A stretch of DNA of 64,000 nucleotides from positions 310,001 through 374,000 of the forward strand of contig NZ_AJKR01000003.1 in NCBI RefSeq assembly GCF_000257665.1, given 5' to 3'. Shown one piece after another: positions 1 to 12,006 of this stretch (position 1 is its first letter; the number at the start of each line of letters is the position of its first letter). The stretch comes from Candidatus Aquiluna sp. IMCC13023 (GTDB lineage: Bacteria > Actinomycetota > Actinomycetes > Actinomycetales > Microbacteriaceae). Made by a program: the position numbers and the translations under genes. The notes under the pieces were generated by a model, which was not told the DNA's origin, made no database searches, and was given only the letters and a program-made list of their open reading frames with translations.

Positions 1-1067
1 GACTGAATGTCTTTTTCTCGGAGCATTCCAACGACACCTATTGCTTTTGGCGCTCCGAAGTGCCACTGAATAGAGTTCCTGAGGCTTACCAGGCCAGCTG
101 GGTTGTGGGCACCATCGATTACGACCAGCGGTTGTTTACTTATGACCTGAAGCCTCCCAGGACTGACAGCATCTGCGAGAGCGCTCCTGAGCACCTCGTC
201 AGCGATTGCTCTTCCAAGAAATGCCTCGGTAGCGACAATTGCGGTTGCCGCGTTTTCTGCTTGATGTTGGCCAATGATTGGCATCCAAAGCTCGGGATAC
301 TCGGCCCAAATTCCTTGCACGCTAAACCTGGTTCCGAAGCCATCTGGGCTTATCTCCGAGTAGCCAAATTCATCGCCGGCAATCAAAACTTCCTGAGGTG
401 CACTTGCGCGCAGGATAGATGCCACGCTCTGCTGCTGAAAGCTTGACACCACAATCGAATTCTGCTTTGTAATGCCGGCTTTTGTTTGGGCAATCTCCTC
501 CACGGTGTCACCGAGAGTTTCCTGATGATCAAGGTCTATCGCCGTGAAGACCGCAACATCTGCATCGGCAACGTTGGTAGCATCCCACTCTCCGCCGATT
601 CCAACTTCAAGAACCAAAACATCGATCGGAGCATCCGAAAAGACGTGAAAAGCGAGTGCAGTGAAGGCTTCGAAGAAAGTAAGCGGGTCCTCCCCTTTGT
701 CGGTGAGCTCCTGGTCCACAAGCTCTAGTAGCACCAGATTTTCCTGGTAAGCCTCGATGATCAACTGATCTTCTACCGGCTCACCATCAAGGGCAATGCG
801 CTCGTTGAAAGAGACCAGATGGGGGCTGGTCAACCTGCCGGTTCTCAACCCGTGCTCCCTGAGTAGCCGCTCAATCATTCTTGCTGTCGAACTCTTACCG
901 TTGGTGCCAGTGATGTGAATTACTTTGTAATTGTTTTGGGGGTTTCCCATCATTTCGACTAGTCGTCTGGTGGGCTCCAAGCGAGGCCTTATTTGGTTTT
1001 CAGGCCTCCTTGCGTAAAGGGCAGCAAGAACCTCATCGATAGATTGAGGTTGGCTTTCTAAGGTCAT
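1..1067 (-). CDS. folC: Bifunctional folylpolyglutamate/dihydrofolate synthase (partial)
   Basis: FolC adds glutamate to dihydropteroate and tetrahydrofolates in the cytoplasm (Mur ligase superfamily). The translated minus strand shows the ATP-binding P-loop [10 protein letters not shown] near residue 52, then the conserved GRLTSPHL and a DALD-like region [10 protein letters not shown]. The start is ATG at 1067, whose ATGA overlaps the ileS stop, so the two genes are translationally coupled. The gene runs off the left edge after about 355 codons, so its C-terminal part is not seen. Adjacency to an aminoacyl-tRNA synthetase gene is common for actinobacterial folC. The P-loop makes the family assignment safe. 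Confidence 0.93.
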   Translation of the reverse strand, partial: MTLESQPQSIDEVLAALYARRPENQIRPRLEPTRRLVEMMGNPQNNYKVIHITGTNGKSSTARMIERLLREHGLRTGRLTSPHLVSFNERIALDGEPVEDQLIIEAYQENLVLLELVDQELTDKGEDPLTFFEAFTALAFHVFSDAPIDVLVLEVGIGGEWDATNVADADVAVFTAIDLDHQETLGDTVEEIAQTKAGITKQNSIVVSSFQQQSVASILRASAPQEVLIAGDEFGYSEISPDGFGTRFSVQGIWAEYPELWMPIIGQHQAENAATAIVATEAFLGRAIADEVLRSALADAVSPGRLQVISKQPLVVIDGAHNPAGLVSLRNSIQWHFGAPKAIGVVGMLREKDIQ

Positions 1068-4000
1068 TTTTTGGCCAACGTGATCGCGATGGCCCCGGTT
1101 TCGCCTACTGAAAGCGGCGCTGATATCTGACCGGCAGCAATTTCTATGTCGCTGGACAGGGTTTCCCTTGATATCAAATCGGAATGAGTTTCCAAAGCGG
1201 TTACCGATTCCTCATCGCAAACAAGCTTCAGGGAAATGCGGTCCGAAACATCAAGCCCGAAATCTTTCCTAGCCTGCTGAATGTGTCGAATCGTGTCTCT
1301 GGCAAGCCCCTCTGACTGAAGCTCCGGCGTAAGTCGAGTGTCAAGCAGAATGAATCCCGAACTGGTCACCCCAACTGCAAAATCGCTGGACTCATTGTCC
1401 GCAACAAGAGTCAATTCATACTCGGGCTCCATCAGCAACGTTCCATCAACGAAGATCCCCTCTGCCAACTGTTCCCAGTTGCCCGACTTGGCTTGGCCAA
1501 TGATTCGTTGAACATCCTTGCCAACCCTGGGTCCTAGAGCTCTAGCGTTTACGGACAGCGATTGCTTTAGACCGAAACTCGAGGAGGTTTCGGCGTTGGC
1601 CTCCACGATGTCCACGGCCTTCACGTTGAGCTCATCAGCCAACAACTCGGCATAATCTCGAAGAGAATCAGAACCAACTACAGCAACCGTTATTTTTGCA
1701 AGTGGCTGCCTTACACGAACCCCAGAGGCCTTCCTCAAGGAAAGCCCGGAAGATGCCGCCTCGCGGATTGCATCCATGTCCCGAACTAGCTGAGCATGCT
1801 CCAAGAACTCCTCGGCCTCCGGCCAGCTCTCGAGATGAACGGAGCGACCGTTAGTTAGACCGCGCCACATTTCTTCGGCCACCAGCGGCAGCATGGGAGC
1901 GATCACTCTGAATGCAGCTTCTAGAACCGTGTAGAGAGTGTCGAAGGCATCCTTGTCGCCTTCCCAGAAACGATCTCTGGAGCGCCGGATGTACCAATTA
2001 GTAAGCACTTCAGCGAAATCACGAACTTTGGCAGAGGCCGCGAAGCTGTCAAAAACGTCAAGATCTGAAGTTACCGAGTCAATAAGTTCTCGGGTTTTAG
2101 CAAGAATATATCGGTCTAATAACTGAGTTGAGGCCATCGATGGGCTCGCAGTGTAGCTGGAGGCGTTGGCGTACAGAGCAAAGAAGTAATAGCTATTCCA
2201 AAGCGGCAAAAGCGCTTGACGAACACCTTCTCGAATGCCCTGCTCGGTAACTGAAATATTTCCGCCGCGAAGAATCGGGCTTGACATCAAAAACCATCTC
2301 ATTGCATCAGAGCCGTCACGATCAAATACCTCATTGACGTCCGGATAGTTTCTTAGCGACTTAGACATCTTCTGCCCGTCATTGCCCAAGACAATCCCGT
2401 GGCTCACCGCGTTTTTAAAAGCCGGGCGATCAAATAACGCCGTGGACAAAACGTGAAGGGTGTAAAACCAGCCCTTGGTTTGCCCTACGTACTCGACTAT
2501 GTAGTCGCCGGGAAAATGCGAGTCAAACCAATCCTGATTCTCAAACGGATAGTGAACCTGCGCAAACGGCATCGATCCAGATTCAAACCAGCAATCCAAA
2601 ACCTCCGGCACTCTTCTCATCGTGGACTTGCCGGTTGGGTCATCAGGATTTGGTCTCGTTAGCTCGTCAATGACTGGCCTGTGGAAATCGGTGGGGCGAA
2701 CACCAAAGTCGCGCTCCATTTCATCGAGCGAGCCGTAGACATCAATCCTTGGGTAATTAGGATCGTCCGATTTCCAAACCGGTATCGGAGCTCCCCAGAA
2801 CCGGTTTCTTGAAATTGCCCAATCTCGAACGTTCTCAAGCCATTTTCCAAAGCCACCGTTTTTGGTGTGATCAGGAACCCAGTTGATCTCCTGGTTTAGT
2901 TCAAGCATTCGGTCTTTGACTTTTGTGGTCTCAACAAACCACGATGAAACCGCCTTGTAAATTAGCGGATTCTTGCATCGGTAGCAATGCGGGTAGCTGT
3001 GATCATAAGACGCTTGCCTTATTAATCGACCACTCGCTTTCAAGTCTTGAGTGATTGGCTTATTCGCCTCAAATACATGCTGCCCTTCGTATGGAGCGAT
3101 CAAAGAGGTGAATTCGCCTCTTTCATTGACTGACACATAAGTTGGAATGCCAGCAGCATTGCAGAGCATTTGATCATCTTCTCCATAGGCAGGGGCTTGG
3201 TGGACAATTCCGGTGCCATCCTCGGCAGTTACGTAGTCGCCGACTAACACCTGCCAGGCATTTTCAATGCTGAACTTACTGGCATCGGTGTAGAAGTCAA
3301 AGATTGGCTCATACCTAAGGCCACCTAGATCAGAACCGAGATAAGTCTTAGACACAGCGGCCTGTGCGCTCTCAACATCTTCGAAACCCAGTTCTTTTAG
3401 ATAGTTAGGCAAAAGCGCCGAAGCGATCAAGAATTTTTCATCACCCAAGTCACTGTTTTTAGCATTCACCAAGGAATATTCGATATTCGGCCCAACGGCC
3501 AATGCGAAGTTAGTTGGGAGCGTCCACGGCGTTGTCGTCCATGCAAGTATTTTTACGCCTGAAAGTTCACCTTGGCTCGTTACCGGAAAAGTGACAGTTA
3601 CGGACTGGTCCTGTCTATCCCGGTATACCTCATCGTCCATCTTGAGTTCGTGATTTGAAAGAGGAGTCTCGCATCGCCAGCAGTAAGCCAGGACCTTGAA
3701 GCCCTCGTAGATCAACCCTTTGTTGTGGAGCTGCTGGAAGGCCCAGATAACGCTCTCGGTATAGTTCTGGTCCAGAGTCTTGTAGTCATTATCAAAATCG
3801 ACCCAACGGGCTTGTCGAGTGATGTAGCTGCGCCAGTCCTCGGTGTACTTCAGTACAGAGGTCTTGCAAAATTCATTGAACTTAGCGACTCCATATTTCT
3901 CGATTTCTGGTCGACCGGATATGCCCAAGAGTCGTTCCGCCTCAACCTCTGCAGGCAACCCATGGGTGTCCCAGCCGAACCTGCGTTCAACCCGCTTGCC

Positions 4001-4252
4001 CCTCATGGTTTGGTAGCGAGGCACCAAGTCTTTTGCGTATCCAGTTAGAAGGTGACCGTAATGCGGAAGTCCGTTGGCAAAGGGAGGGCCGTCATAGAAG
4101 ACGAACTCCGGAGCGTCAGCTGCGGCTCGCTGGTCAATTGATTCTTGAAAAGTTCCGTCTTTATCCCAGTAGGCCAGCACCTCCTTTTCAAGTTCTGGAA
4201 AGGACGGCGAGGCGATTGGCCCTTGAGAGGAATTGCGGTGCTTTGGATACAT
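1064..4252 (-). CDS. ileS: Isoleucyl-tRNA synthetase
   Basis: Class I synthetase charging tRNA-Ile. The HIGH-type signature appears as HYGH at residues 64-67 and KMSKS near residue 627, with a CP1 editing domain between them ([11 protein letters not shown]). At about 1062 residues it has the length of the long, eukaryote-like bacterial IleRS class found in many Actinobacteria, a class known for mupirocin tolerance; that property is family knowledge, not shown here. I chose ATG 4252 because the protein then starts MYPKHRN as in relatives. An in-frame ATG at 4285 would add 11 residues, and neither has a clear Shine-Dalgarno. It is divergent from valS with about 73 bases between starts and overlaps folC by ATGA. 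Confidence 0.95.
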   Translation of the reverse strand: MYPKHRNSSQGPIASPSFPELEKEVLAYWDKDGTFQESIDQRAAADAPEFVFYDGPPFANGLPHYGHLLTGYAKDLVPRYQTMRGKRVERRFGWDTHGLPAEVEAERLLGISGRPEIEKYGVAKFNEFCKTSVLKYTEDWRSYITRQARWVDFDNDYKTLDQNYTESVIWAFQQLHNKGLIYEGFKVLAYCWRCETPLSNHELKMDDEVYRDRQDQSVTVTFPVTSQGELSGVKILAWTTTPWTLPTNFALAVGPNIEYSLVNAKNSDLGDEKFLIASALLPNYLKELGFEDVESAQAAVSKTYLGSDLGGLRYEPIFDFYTDASKFSIENAWQVLVGDYVTAEDGTGIVHQAPAYGEDDQMLCNAAGIPTYVSVNERGEFTSLIAPYEGQHVFEANKPITQDLKASGRLIRQASYDHSYPHCYRCKNPLIYKAVSSWFVETTKVKDRMLELNQEINWVPDHTKNGGFGKWLENVRDWAISRNRFWGAPIPVWKSDDPNYPRIDVYGSLDEMERDFGVRPTDFHRPVIDELTRPNPDDPTGKSTMRRVPEVLDCWFESGSMPFAQVHYPFENQDWFDSHFPGDYIVEYVGQTKGWFYTLHVLSTALFDRPAFKNAVSHGIVLGNDGQKMSKSLRNYPDVNEVFDRDGSDAMRWFLMSSPILRGGNISVTEQGIREGVRQALLPLWNSYYFFALYANASSYTASPSMASTQLLDRYILAKTRELIDSVTSDLDVFDSFAASAKVRDFAEVLTNWYIRRSRDRFWEGDKDAFDTLYTVLEAAFRVIAPMLPLVAEEMWRGLTNGRSVHLESWPEAEEFLEHAQLVRDMDAIREAASSGLSLRKASGVRVRQPLAKITVAVVGSDSLRDYAELLADELNVKAVDIVEANAETSSSFGLKQSLSVNARALGPRVGKDVQRIIGQAKSGNWEQLAEGIFVDGTLLMEPEYELTLVADNESSDFAVGVTSSGFILLDTRLTPELQSEGLARDTIRHIQQARKDFGLDVSDRISLKLVCDEESVTALETHSDLISRETLSSDIEIAAGQISAPLSVGETGAIAITLAKK

Positions 4253-4325
4253 CACGGCTTTCGGAGAAGTTACGGTCAAGAACAATGTTAATCTAGAGAC
4301 TACGAATATACAGAGGTCATACCTA

Positions 4326-6905
4326 TTGAATAACTACATTCCCGAGCCACTAAGGCCCGCCAGCGTTCCAGAAAAAGCCTCCGTAGAGGGCTTAGAGGCC
4401 AAATGGGCCCCTGTCTGGGAGGCAAATAAAGTTTATGAGTTCGATTCTCAAGCCCTAAAAAGCGACATCTACTCGATCGATACTCCTCCACCAACAGCTT
4501 CCGGTTCCCTGCACGTTGGCCACGTTTTCAGCTATACCCACACTGACGTGGTAGCTCGCTATAAGCGAATGAACGGCAAGGCCGTCTATTACCCAATGGG
4601 TTGGGACGACAATGGCCTTCCAACTGAAAGAAGAGTTCAGAACTATTACGGCGTCAGATGCGACCCTACGCTGCCATTTGACAAAGATTTCCAACCTCCC
4701 CAAACAGGCGGAGATAACAAGTCATCAAGAGTGCAGGACCAGCTTCCGATCTCTAGGCAAAACTTCATCGCGCTGTGTGAACAGCTAACCGAAGAAGATG
4801 AGAAGACCTTTGAAAACCTATGGAGAAATCTAGGCCTGTCGGTTGACTGGGCACAAAGTTATAGAACTATCTCCAAAGAGTCGCAACTTGTTTCCCAGCG
4901 TGCATTTCTGAACAACCTAGCTCGCGACGAGGCTTACTCGCAGATGGCACCAACACTGTGGGACGTGAGCTTTAGGACCGCAGTGGCTCAGGCGGAGCTC
5001 GAAGACCGTGAGATACCAAGTGCATATATCCGAATCGGGTTCGATGGTCCGGATGGCAAGATCTATATCGAAACCACTAGACCAGAGCTAATTCCGGCCT
5101 GTGTTGCGCTGGTTGCTCACCCCGACGACGAAAGATACGCACACCTCTTTGGCAAGACAGCCAGAACTCCGCTATTTGGGGTGGAGGTTCCGATTTTGGC
5201 CCATCGATTGGCACAAATTGACAAGGGCTCGGGCATTGCAATGATTTGCACATTTGGAGACGTCACTGACGTCATCTGGTGGCGCGAACTAAAGCTTCCG
5301 AATCGGCCCATAATCGGGTTTGATGGACGAATACTCCAAGATGCGCCCGAGGCGATAGCAGCCAGCAAGGGTGCTGATCTATACGCGGAGCTGGCAGGCA
5401 AAACCGTCTTTAGCGCCAAGGAAATTTTAGTCAAGTCCCTGCAGGCTTCCGGCGACATGGTCGGAGAAGCCAAGCCGATTACCCACCCTGTGAAGTTCTT
5501 CGAGAAGGGTGAGAAGCCTCTAGAAATAGTATCCACCAGACAGTGGTACATAAAAAATGGTGGCAGCGACAAAAAACTTGGAGAAAGACTAGTAAGCCTC
5601 GGCAAAGAAGTTGCCTTCCACCCGGATTTCATGCGAGTTCGTCTTGAAGACTGGATCAACGGACTAAATGGCGACTGGCTAATTTCTCGCCAACGCTTCT
5701 TCGGCGTCCCGTTACCGCTGTGGTATCCGTTGGATGCCGAAGGCAATCCGGACTATGAAAACCCTATTGTTCCCAACGACACCCAGCTCCCAGTCGACCC
5801 GTCTAGCGATACCCCAGACGGCCATGAGGAGTCAATGCGGGGGCAGGCAAATGGATTTATTGGCGAACTAGACATCATGGACACCTGGGCTACAAGCTCC
5901 CTGACGCCCCAGTTAGCGGGCGGATGGCTATCGAATCCAGAAAAGTTCGCGAAGGTCTTTCCCTACGACCTAAGACCTCAGGGTCAGGACATTATTAGGA
6001 CATGGCTGTTTTCAACCTTGGTTCGCTCTGAACTAGAACACGGCCAAGCCCCCTGGAAGCACGCAGCTATTTCCGGTTGGATCCTAGATCCAGATCGCAA
6101 GAAGATGTCAAAGTCCAAGGGCAACGTAGTCGTTCCAAACGAAATCCTCGAGACACACGGTTCAGATGCGGTTCGATACTGGGCCGCCAGTGCGCGACTT
6201 GGAACCGATGCCGCGTTCGACGAAGGTCAGATGAAAATTGGCAGAAGGCTTGCAATTAAGCTTCTAAACGCTGCCCGCTTTGCCCTTAGCTTTGAACTTC
6301 CAGCCGGCGTCACGGCGGTTACGGAACCGATTGACAAATCTATGCTTGCTAGCCTCCAGGAAGTAATTGCCGCATCAACAGAAGCCTTCGAGGGCTACGA
6401 TCACACTAAAGCGCTTGAAAAAGCAGAGTCCTTTTTCTGGACCTTTACCGACGATTACCTTGAGCTAGTAAAAGAACGTGCCTATGGTCAAGGTGACTTC
6501 ACTGAACAGGAAAAGGGAAGCGCAGTTATAGCTCTTAGACAGGCCCTGGGGGTATTGGTTCGACTATTTGCGCCATTCATTCCCTTTGCAGCCGAAGAAG
6601 TCTGGAGCTGGTGGCAGGACGGCACTGTCCACAAGTCCTCCTGGCCAACTTCCGACGAGATATCAGGCGAAGATTCTGGGCTTATGATCTTGGCGAGTGC
6701 TGCTCTGGTTCAAATCAGAAAGTCAAAGTCGGACAACAAGTTATCGATGAAGGCTGAGATTGCAACTGCGCTTGTCTCTGGACCAGTTGCCATGCAGAGC
6801 ATGGCCAAGGACCTAGCAGCCGTTGGTCACATTGCCGAACTGAACTTCAAAGAAGCTAAAGAAGTGACTGTGACAGATCTAAGGTTTCAGCCGAATCAGG
6901 ACTAG
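4326..6905 (+). CDS. valS: Valyl-tRNA synthetase
   Basis: Class I synthetase for tRNA-Val, about 859 residues. HVGH lies at residues 63-66 within [13 protein letters not shown], and KMSKS near residue 593; the CP1 editing domain lies between. I place the start at TTG 4326 because AGAGG sits 9 bases upstream and the protein then begins at the family's usual point. Longer in-frame starts would run into the ileS 5' region. Divergent from ileS. The stop TAG shares the tetranucleotide CTAG with the stop of the convergent downstream transporter gene. Confidence 0.95.
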   Translation: MNNYIPEPLRPASVPEKASVEGLEAKWAPVWEANKVYEFDSQALKSDIYSIDTPPPTASGSLHVGHVFSYTHTDVVARYKRMNGKAVYYPMGWDDNGLPTERRVQNYYGVRCDPTLPFDKDFQPPQTGGDNKSSRVQDQLPISRQNFIALCEQLTEEDEKTFENLWRNLGLSVDWAQSYRTISKESQLVSQRAFLNNLARDEAYSQMAPTLWDVSFRTAVAQAELEDREIPSAYIRIGFDGPDGKIYIETTRPELIPACVALVAHPDDERYAHLFGKTARTPLFGVEVPILAHRLAQIDKGSGIAMICTFGDVTDVIWWRELKLPNRPIIGFDGRILQDAPEAIAASKGADLYAELAGKTVFSAKEILVKSLQASGDMVGEAKPITHPVKFFEKGEKPLEIVSTRQWYIKNGGSDKKLGERLVSLGKEVAFHPDFMRVRLEDWINGLNGDWLISRQRFFGVPLPLWYPLDAEGNPDYENPIVPNDTQLPVDPSSDTPDGHEESMRGQANGFIGELDIMDTWATSSLTPQLAGGWLSNPEKFAKVFPYDLRPQGQDIIRTWLFSTLVRSELEHGQAPWKHAAISGWILDPDRKKMSKSKGNVVVPNEILETHGSDAVRYWAASARLGTDAAFDEGQMKIGRRLAIKLLNAARFALSFELPAGVTAVTEPIDKSMLASLQEVIAASTEAFEGYDHTKALEKAESFFWTFTDDYLELVKERAYGQGDFTEQEKGSAVIALRQALGVLVRLFAPFIPFAAEEVWSWWQDGTVHKSSWPTSDEISGEDSGLMILASAALVQIRKSKSDNKLSMKAEIATALVSGPVAMQSMAKDLAAVGHIAELNFKEAKEVTVTDLRFQPNQD

Positions 6906-8053
6906 CGAGTTCTGATAGACCAGACAATTATTCCAGCGACAAGTGCCCAGAAGGCTCCGCCGATGCCGAATACCGATATTCCTGCTGCGCCGATAACAAA
7001 AGTTACAACCCCCGCAAGCCTTGTCGACTCGTCGCTCACTGCGGTTCTAAGTGACGATGCAAAAGTCTTTATGAGCGCGAGGCCGGCCAGCGCTAGTAGC
7101 AGCTCCCTTGGAACCGCCAGCACGAAGGCCGCAAAGACAGAGGCAAATAGCGCGAAAATTAGATAAACAACGCCGCCCCAGGCAGCGGCTTTCCAGCGCT
7201 TTGAGGGATCCTTACCGGCTCCATCGTCGGCATTCAGGGCGGCGGTGATGGCGGCTAGATTCAACCCAAAGCCCCCAAAAAAAGAAGTCACGACAGATCC
7301 AATCCCGGTAGCAACGAAGAGTTTAGAGGTCGGTAGCGGAAATCCCAGCCCGTTCATGATGGCTAGGCCCGGAAGGTTCTGCGAGGCCATAGTGATCAAA
7401 TAAAGCGGGATTCCGATTGCGACTATTACGCCGACATCAAAAACGGGAGAAATCATTTCCAGGTTTGGCCAGAACGACAAGACCTCGAAGTCCGTGGCCT
7501 CTTGACTCATGGCAATGAGTGCAAAACCGATCACTATTGCTATCGGTGAAGCCCAAAGCGGAAGAAGTCGGTTGAGTAAAAGCCAAATAACAATTACTGG
7601 CATTATCAAGAGTGGAAAATCAACACTTGAGTGCACTGTCGCGGCCACAAAAGGGAAGATAACGCCCGCTAACATTGCAGCCGATATCTGGGGAGGTATT
7701 TTGGCGACTAGCCTGCTTAGAGCAGGCCATGCTCCGGTGAGGACCACCAGCAGGCTGCTAACTATAAATGCCCCGACAGCTGTTTCGAAACCGACCCCAA
7801 GCCCCGAGCTAGTTGCCAGAAATGCCGCGCCAGGCGTTGACCAGACGATGCTAATTGGCATTTTGAGCCAAATGCTGAGTGCAATCGACAACACTCCGTA
7901 GCCGATAAGCATTACAACTATTGCGGTTGCAGTCTGGCTCTGGCTTGCTCCCATGGCGCTCAGTCCAGCAATTGCTATACCGAAGGTTGCGATTGATCCG
8001 GTTGTGGAAGCTACTGTGCCAGCAAGGTAGGGCGTGATGGCAGCGTTTTTCAT
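6902..8053 (-). CDS. BenE-family transporter (benzoate/H+ symporter type)
   Basis: A 383-residue integral membrane protein with about 11-12 hydrophobic segments and the BenE/YdcO pattern: SATGASQSQT-like loop, IVWSTPGAAFLA near residue 70, and a long GFGLNLAAITAALN loop around residue 265. BenE proteins are proton-coupled transporters, only one of which is linked to benzoate, so the substrate here is unknown. No benzoate catabolic genes are seen in the window. It starts 19 bases after clpX on the same strand and may be co-transcribed. Its stop overlaps the valS stop at CTAG. Confidence 0.85.
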   Translation of the reverse strand: MKNAAITPYLAGTVASTTGSIATFGIAIAGLSAMGASQSQTATAIVVMLIGYGVLSIALSIWLKMPISIVWSTPGAAFLATSSGLGVGFETAVGAFIVSSLLVVLTGAWPALSRLVAKIPPQISAAMLAGVIFPFVAATVHSSVDFPLLIMPVIVIWLLLNRLLPLWASPIAIVIGFALIAMSQEATDFEVLSFWPNLEMISPVFDVGVIVAIGIPLYLITMASQNLPGLAIMNGLGFPLPTSKLFVATGIGSVVTSFFGGFGLNLAAITAALNADDGAGKDPSKRWKAAAWGGVVYLIFALFASVFAAFVLAVPRELLLALAGLALIKTFASSLRTAVSDESTRLAGVVTFVIGAAGISVFGIGGAFWALVAGIIVWSIRTR

Positions 8054-8072
8054 GGGTGCTGGTGCGTATCCG

Positions 8073-9347
8073 CTAGGCGGATTTGTCTTGAAGTGGCTTG
8101 CGGTGTGGCTGTATTTCAGGGATTGAACCGGTCTTGGCGACCTCTTCAGTAATCATTACAATGCCAGTGCTGTCGCCGCCAGGAAGCTCGTACATTATCG
8201 GACCGAGCAACTCTTCCAGGATAGCCCTGAGCCCTCTAGCGCCGGTCTGACGCTCAAGCGCCGACTCGGCAATATGCTCGATAGCACCGGCCTCAAATTC
8301 GAGATCGAACCCATCAATCTCGAACATTCTCTGGTACTGCTTTATGAGCGCATTCTTGGGTTCGGTAAGAATTTGAATTAGCGCAGACTTATCCAGCTCC
8401 TCCACGGTTGCAATTACCGGAAGCCTGCCAATGAATTCTGGGATGAGTCCAAATTTGCGCAAGTCTTCTGGCTGAACCTGCCTGTAGATATCTACGCCAT
8501 CGTTCTTCTCTTTTAGCTCAGCACCAAAGCCAATACCCTTCTTGCCAGTTCGCTCTGAAACTATTGTCTCTAGGCCCGAAAAAGCTCCCGCAACTATGAA
8601 AAGCACATTGGTGGTGTCCAGCTGGATGAACTCCTGCTGTGGATGCTTCCTGCCGCCCTGCGGAGGTATTGAAGCGACGGTTCCCTCAAGGATTTTCAGC
8701 AAAGCCTGCTGGACACCCTCTCCTGAAACATCTCGAGTTATGGATGGGTTTTCAGATTTTCTTGAGATTTTATCGATTTCATCGATGTAAATAATTCCAG
8801 TTTCAGCTCGCTTGGGATCGTTGTCCGCAGCCTGGAGTAGTTTCAAGAGTATGTTCTCAACATCCTCGCCCACGTAGCCAGCCTCAGTCAAGGCGGTAGC
8901 GTCAGCGACCGCAAACGGAACGTTCAGTCGCTTTGCGAGTGTCTGTGCCAGGTAAGTTTTTCCGCAACCGGTTGGACCAATCATGAGAATGTTGGACTTA
9001 GCAATTTCTATGTCATCGTGCTGCTTGCCCGCGGCCGTAAGCGTGCCGGTCGACCTGATTCGCTTGTAGTGGTTGTATACCGCTACCGCCAGCTGCTTCT
9101 TCGCGCCATCTTGACCGATGACGTATTCATCCAGAAACCCCTTTATTTCTTTGGGGTTTGGAAGCTCCATTGAGGAGAGTTCCTTGGAGACGTTCTGCCC
9201 AAGTTCCTCTTCGATGATTTCGTTGCAAAGCTCAATGCACTCGTCGCAAATGTAGACAGCCGGGCCAGCAATTAATTTGCGGACTTGCTTCTGGCTCTTG
9301 GCACAAAACGTGCACTTTAGAAGCTCACTGGTCTCAGATAGTGTCAT
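8073..9347 (-). CDS. clpX: ATP-dependent Clp protease ATP-binding subunit ClpX
   Basis: AAA+ unfoldase that feeds substrates to ClpP, 424 residues, the usual ClpX length. The N-terminal zinc-binding domain has Cys12, Cys15, Cys34 and Cys37. Walker A (GPTGCGKT) is at residues 124-131, Walker B is in IIYIDEID, and a ClpP-docking type loop (IGFGA) follows. ATG 9347 has AGGG upstream. It lies 56 bases downstream of clpP2; that gap contains a possible GC-rich stem (GCGAGTGG with CCATTCGC on the minus strand) just before the ribosome site. Confidence 0.97.
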   Translation of the reverse strand: MTLSETSELLKCTFCAKSQKQVRKLIAGPAVYICDECIELCNEIIEEELGQNVSKELSSMELPNPKEIKGFLDEYVIGQDGAKKQLAVAVYNHYKRIRSTGTLTAAGKQHDDIEIAKSNILMIGPTGCGKTYLAQTLAKRLNVPFAVADATALTEAGYVGEDVENILLKLLQAADNDPKRAETGIIYIDEIDKISRKSENPSITRDVSGEGVQQALLKILEGTVASIPPQGGRKHPQQEFIQLDTTNVLFIVAGAFSGLETIVSERTGKKGIGFGAELKEKNDGVDIYRQVQPEDLRKFGLIPEFIGRLPVIATVEELDKSALIQILTEPKNALIKQYQRMFEIDGFDLEFEAGAIEHIAESALERQTGARGLRAILEELLGPIMYELPGGDSTGIVMITEEVAKTGSIPEIQPHRKPLQDKSA

Positions 9348-9403
9348 GACAAAACCCTATAGCGAATGGGCGACTTTTTTGCCGCGCCACTCGCCAAAGA
9401 GAA

Positions 9404-10045
9404 TTAGAGCTTTCTAGAACTAAGAACCTGATCTATCAAGCCGTACTCCATTGCCTCTTGGGCAGTCAAGATCTTGTCGCGGTCGATATCCTTATTGACC
9501 TGCTCCAAACTCTTGCCGGAATGGTGGCTCAATGTGAATTCGAGCCAGTCGCGCATGCGCATAATCTCCTTGGCTTGAATCTCTATGTCAGAAGCTTGAC
9601 CTTGTCCCCCGCCCCCCGACGAAGGCTGGTGGATCAGAATTCGAGCATTCGGCAGGGCAAGACGCTTGCCCTTAGCACCGGCTGCGAGCAGCACAGCTGC
9701 CGCGGAAGCGGCCTGACCCAAGCAAACAGTTTGAATCTGTGGCTTTATGTACTGCATGGTGTCGTAAATGGCTGTCAAAGCAGTGAAAGAGCCGCCGGGA
9801 GAGTTTATGTAAAGGGTGATGTCTCGATCTGGGTCTTGGGACTCAAGAACCAAAAGCTGAGCCATAATATCGTCGGCTGACGCATCGTCAACCTGAACGC
9901 CCAAGAACACAATGCGATCCTCAAATAACTTTGTGTATGGGTTGTGACGCTTGATTCCATAGGAAGTCCGCTCTTCGAACTCGGGAAGAATGTACCTGGC
10001 ACTGGGTGCTGCCACTCGGCCCTGCGATGTCTCGATGAAACTCAT
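9404..10045 (-). CDS. clpP2: ATP-dependent Clp protease proteolytic subunit (ClpP2)
   Basis: Serine protease subunit of 213 residues forming part of the mixed ClpP1P2 barrel of Actinobacteria. The catalytic triad is Ser114 (GQAASAA), His139 (LIHQP) and Asp190. The N-terminal extension of about 40 residues and the glycine-rich stretch after LIHQP fit actinobacterial ClpP2. Only 2 bases separate it from clpP1 upstream, and clpX follows, so the three are one operon. Confidence 0.96.
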   Translation of the reverse strand: MSFIETSQGRVAAPSARYILPEFEERTSYGIKRHNPYTKLFEDRIVFLGVQVDDASADDIMAQLLVLESQDPDRDITLYINSPGGSFTALTAIYDTMQYIKPQIQTVCLGQAASAAAVLLAAGAKGKRLALPNARILIHQPSSGGGGQGQASDIEIQAKEIMRMRDWLEFTLSHHSGKSLEQVNKDIDRDKILTAQEAMEYGLIDQVLSSRKL

Positions 10046-10047
10046 AA

Positions 10048-10629
10048 TTAGGCCTTTCCAACGCCGGTTGAGCGGCTTGCAAACTCTTGTATTTGGTCAA
10101 TAAAGCCGTACTCGAGAGCTTCTGCAGCGGTGAACCATCGGTCGCGGTCTCCATCGTGCATTACCTCTTCAACGGTCTTTCCAGTTTGCTGCGCTGTGAT
10201 CGCTGCAAGCTGACGCTTCATTGACATGATTAGTTCGGCCTGGGTCTGAATGTCTGAGGCAGTTCCGCCGAAGCCACCAGCTGGCTGGTGAAGCAAAACC
10301 CTGGTGTTTGGAGTGGCGTATCTCTTGCCCTTGGCACCGGAGGAGAGCAAGAACTGGCCCATGGACGCAGCCATTCCAATGCCAACCGTGACGATGTCAT
10401 TTGGCACGTACTGCATGGTGTCGTAGATTGCCATTCCGGCGGTAATTGATCCACCCGGAGAGTTGATGTACAAGAAGATGTCTTTTTCAGAATCCTCGGC
10501 TGCTAGTAGCAAAATTTTGGCGCAAATCTCGTTAGCGTTTTCGTCCCTAACTTCGCTGCCCAACCACACAATGCGGTCTTTTAGCAGTCTGTCAAAAACA
10601 CCTGTTCGCTCCATTTGGGGCATTGCCAT
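10048..10629 (-). CDS. clpP1: ATP-dependent Clp protease proteolytic subunit (ClpP1)
   Basis: ClpP paralogue of 193 residues with Ser89 (GMAASMG), His114 (LLHQP) and Asp163. The start ATG 10629 is fixed by AAGGAG 7 bases upstream; an internal ATG two codons later is less well placed. It is first in clpP1-clpP2-clpX. A ClgR-like palindrome lies about 65 bases upstream at the end of the trigger factor gene, which suggests its own regulated promoter as in corynebacteria and mycobacteria. Confidence 0.96.
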   Translation of the reverse strand: MAMPQMERTGVFDRLLKDRIVWLGSEVRDENANEICAKILLLAAEDSEKDIFLYINSPGGSITAGMAIYDTMQYVPNDIVTVGIGMAASMGQFLLSSGAKGKRYATPNTRVLLHQPAGGFGGTASDIQTQAELIMSMKRQLAAITAQQTGKTVEEVMHDGDRDRWFTAAEALEYGFIDQIQEFASRSTGVGKA

Positions 10630-10691
10630 TCAAATCTCCTTTAGCTACGTAGTCACTACGATAACTAGCAAAGTTGCAACAACGTGGGCTT

Positions 10692-10709
10692 GTTCGCCTT
10701 AGGCGTTAG
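10692..10709 (-). promoter_or_regulatory. Candidate ClgR operator upstream of clpP1
   Basis: On the minus strand this reads CTAACGCCTAAGGCGAAC, with palindromic core CGCCTWAGGCG. It agrees at nearly all positions with the ClgR consensus as I remember it from Corynebacterium (WNNWCGCYNANRGCGWWS). It abuts the tig stop codon and lies upstream of clpP1. ClgR activates clpP1P2 in Actinobacteria. No clgR gene is in this window, so the match is sequence-based only. Confidence 0.5.
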
Positions 10710-11968
10710 ACCTCGTATTTGACTTTGGCACCCTTGGTGTCAGTAATTTCAGCCTGCGCCACCAAAAAATCAACGGCCTTGCGCCTTTTCAGCTCATCAG
10801 CGTAGAAAGCAACCTGCCCAGAACTAGCGACCTGTTCAATGAACTGGTTCGGCTCCATCTGGTAGTTCCTGGAGGTGAAAGCTAGGTACTCAATCAATTC
10901 CTGGTCCTCAATCTTAATTTCTTCCGCGTCGACAATGGCATCTAGTAGCAATTGAGTCTTGAAGCCCTTTTCAGAGTCTGCTGTTACTTCCTTGCGGTGA
11001 ACCTCGTCCTCTAGACGACCTTCGCCCTCTAGGTGTGCGTCAACTTCCTTCTTGACCGCCACGTCGGACACCGGAATATTTGCTTTAGCGACAAGTTCCT
11101 CAACAATTTTGTCTCTAGCCTGCAGCACCTGCTTGCGACCCAGCTGCTCGGCAAGCTTGGTTTCTAGATCCTTTTTTAGCTCGGCTAGCGTGTCAAACTC
11201 ACTGGCCAGCTGGGCAAAGTCGTCGTCCGCCTTTGGAAGCTCGCGCTCTTTTACAGCCTTCAAAGTGACGGAAACCTCGGCTGCCTGTCCTGCCATCTCG
11301 CCGCCGACAAGCTTCGAGCTAAAGGTTGTGGTCTCACCAGCAGTCAGAGTCTCTAGCGCCTCGTCAATTCCGTCCAGTAGTTGCCCGGAGCCGATTTCGT
11401 AGGAAATGTCCTGAGCGGTGTCGATGTCCTTACCGTCCATCGTTGCTGTTAGGTCGATTGTGGTGAAGTCGCCGGTCTTAGCTGGCCTGTCAACTGTCTT
11501 GAGAGCGCCAAAGCGCGCGCGAAGAGCATCAAGCTCAGTGTCGATATCCATTTTGGCTACCTTGACTGGCTCGACTGTTACCGCAATGTTCTTGTAGCTA
11601 GGAAGTTTGAATTCTGGGCGAACCTCAACCTCTAGAGAAATAATTAGCGGCTTCTCCATTTCAGCAGCGTTCGGCGCTGAGCTGACGTCGGCTTCGGGAG
11701 TCCCAAGTGGCTTTAGCTTCTCAGCCACCAGTGCTTCGCGGTAAAAAGTGTCCATGCCATCGTTGATTGCCTGAGCAATGATCGAGTCCTTACCAACGCG
11801 TTGATCCAAAACCGAGGAGGGAACCTTGCCCTTTCGGAAACCTGGGATGTTCACCTGAGTTGCGACTGACTTGTAGGCCTTGTCCAGTGTGGGCTTGAAT
11901 CCCGCCTGATCAACTTCGATTGTCAGTTTTACTCTGGTCGGGCTCAGTTTTTCAACGGTCGTCTTCAA
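10706..11968 (-). CDS. tig: Trigger factor
   Basis: Ribosome-bound chaperone and peptidyl-prolyl isomerase, 420 residues. The N-terminal ribosome-docking signature GFRKGKVP is at residues 43-50, followed by an FKBP-type domain (about 150-240) and a helical C-terminal chaperone region. I chose TTG 11968: GGAG lies 5 bases upstream, and the protein then begins KTTVEKLSPTRVKL as trigger factors do. Longer frames would read through the tRNA-Pro gene and are not credible. It lies upstream of clpP1P2X, a common arrangement. Confidence 0.95.
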   Translation of the reverse strand: MKTTVEKLSPTRVKLTIEVDQAGFKPTLDKAYKSVATQVNIPGFRKGKVPSSVLDQRVGKDSIIAQAINDGMDTFYREALVAEKLKPLGTPEADVSSAPNAAEMEKPLIISLEVEVRPEFKLPSYKNIAVTVEPVKVAKMDIDTELDALRARFGALKTVDRPAKTGDFTTIDLTATMDGKDIDTAQDISYEIGSGQLLDGIDEALETLTAGETTTFSSKLVGGEMAGQAAEVSVTLKAVKERELPKADDDFAQLASEFDTLAELKKDLETKLAEQLGRKQVLQARDKIVEELVAKANIPVSDVAVKKEVDAHLEGEGRLEDEVHRKEVTADSEKGFKTQLLLDAIVDAEEIKIEDQELIEYLAFTSRNYQMEPNQFIEQVASSGQVAFYADELKRRKAVDFLVAQAEITDTKGAKVKYEV

Positions 11969-12006
11969 CTTATCTCCATGGTTGGGGTTTTTCGTCAAGC
12001 AATTTG

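Noticed and set aside
4253-4325. T-box or other riboswitch between ileS and valS
   Set aside because: The divergent gap is only about 73 bases, far too short for a T-box on either side, and no T-box sequence is seen.
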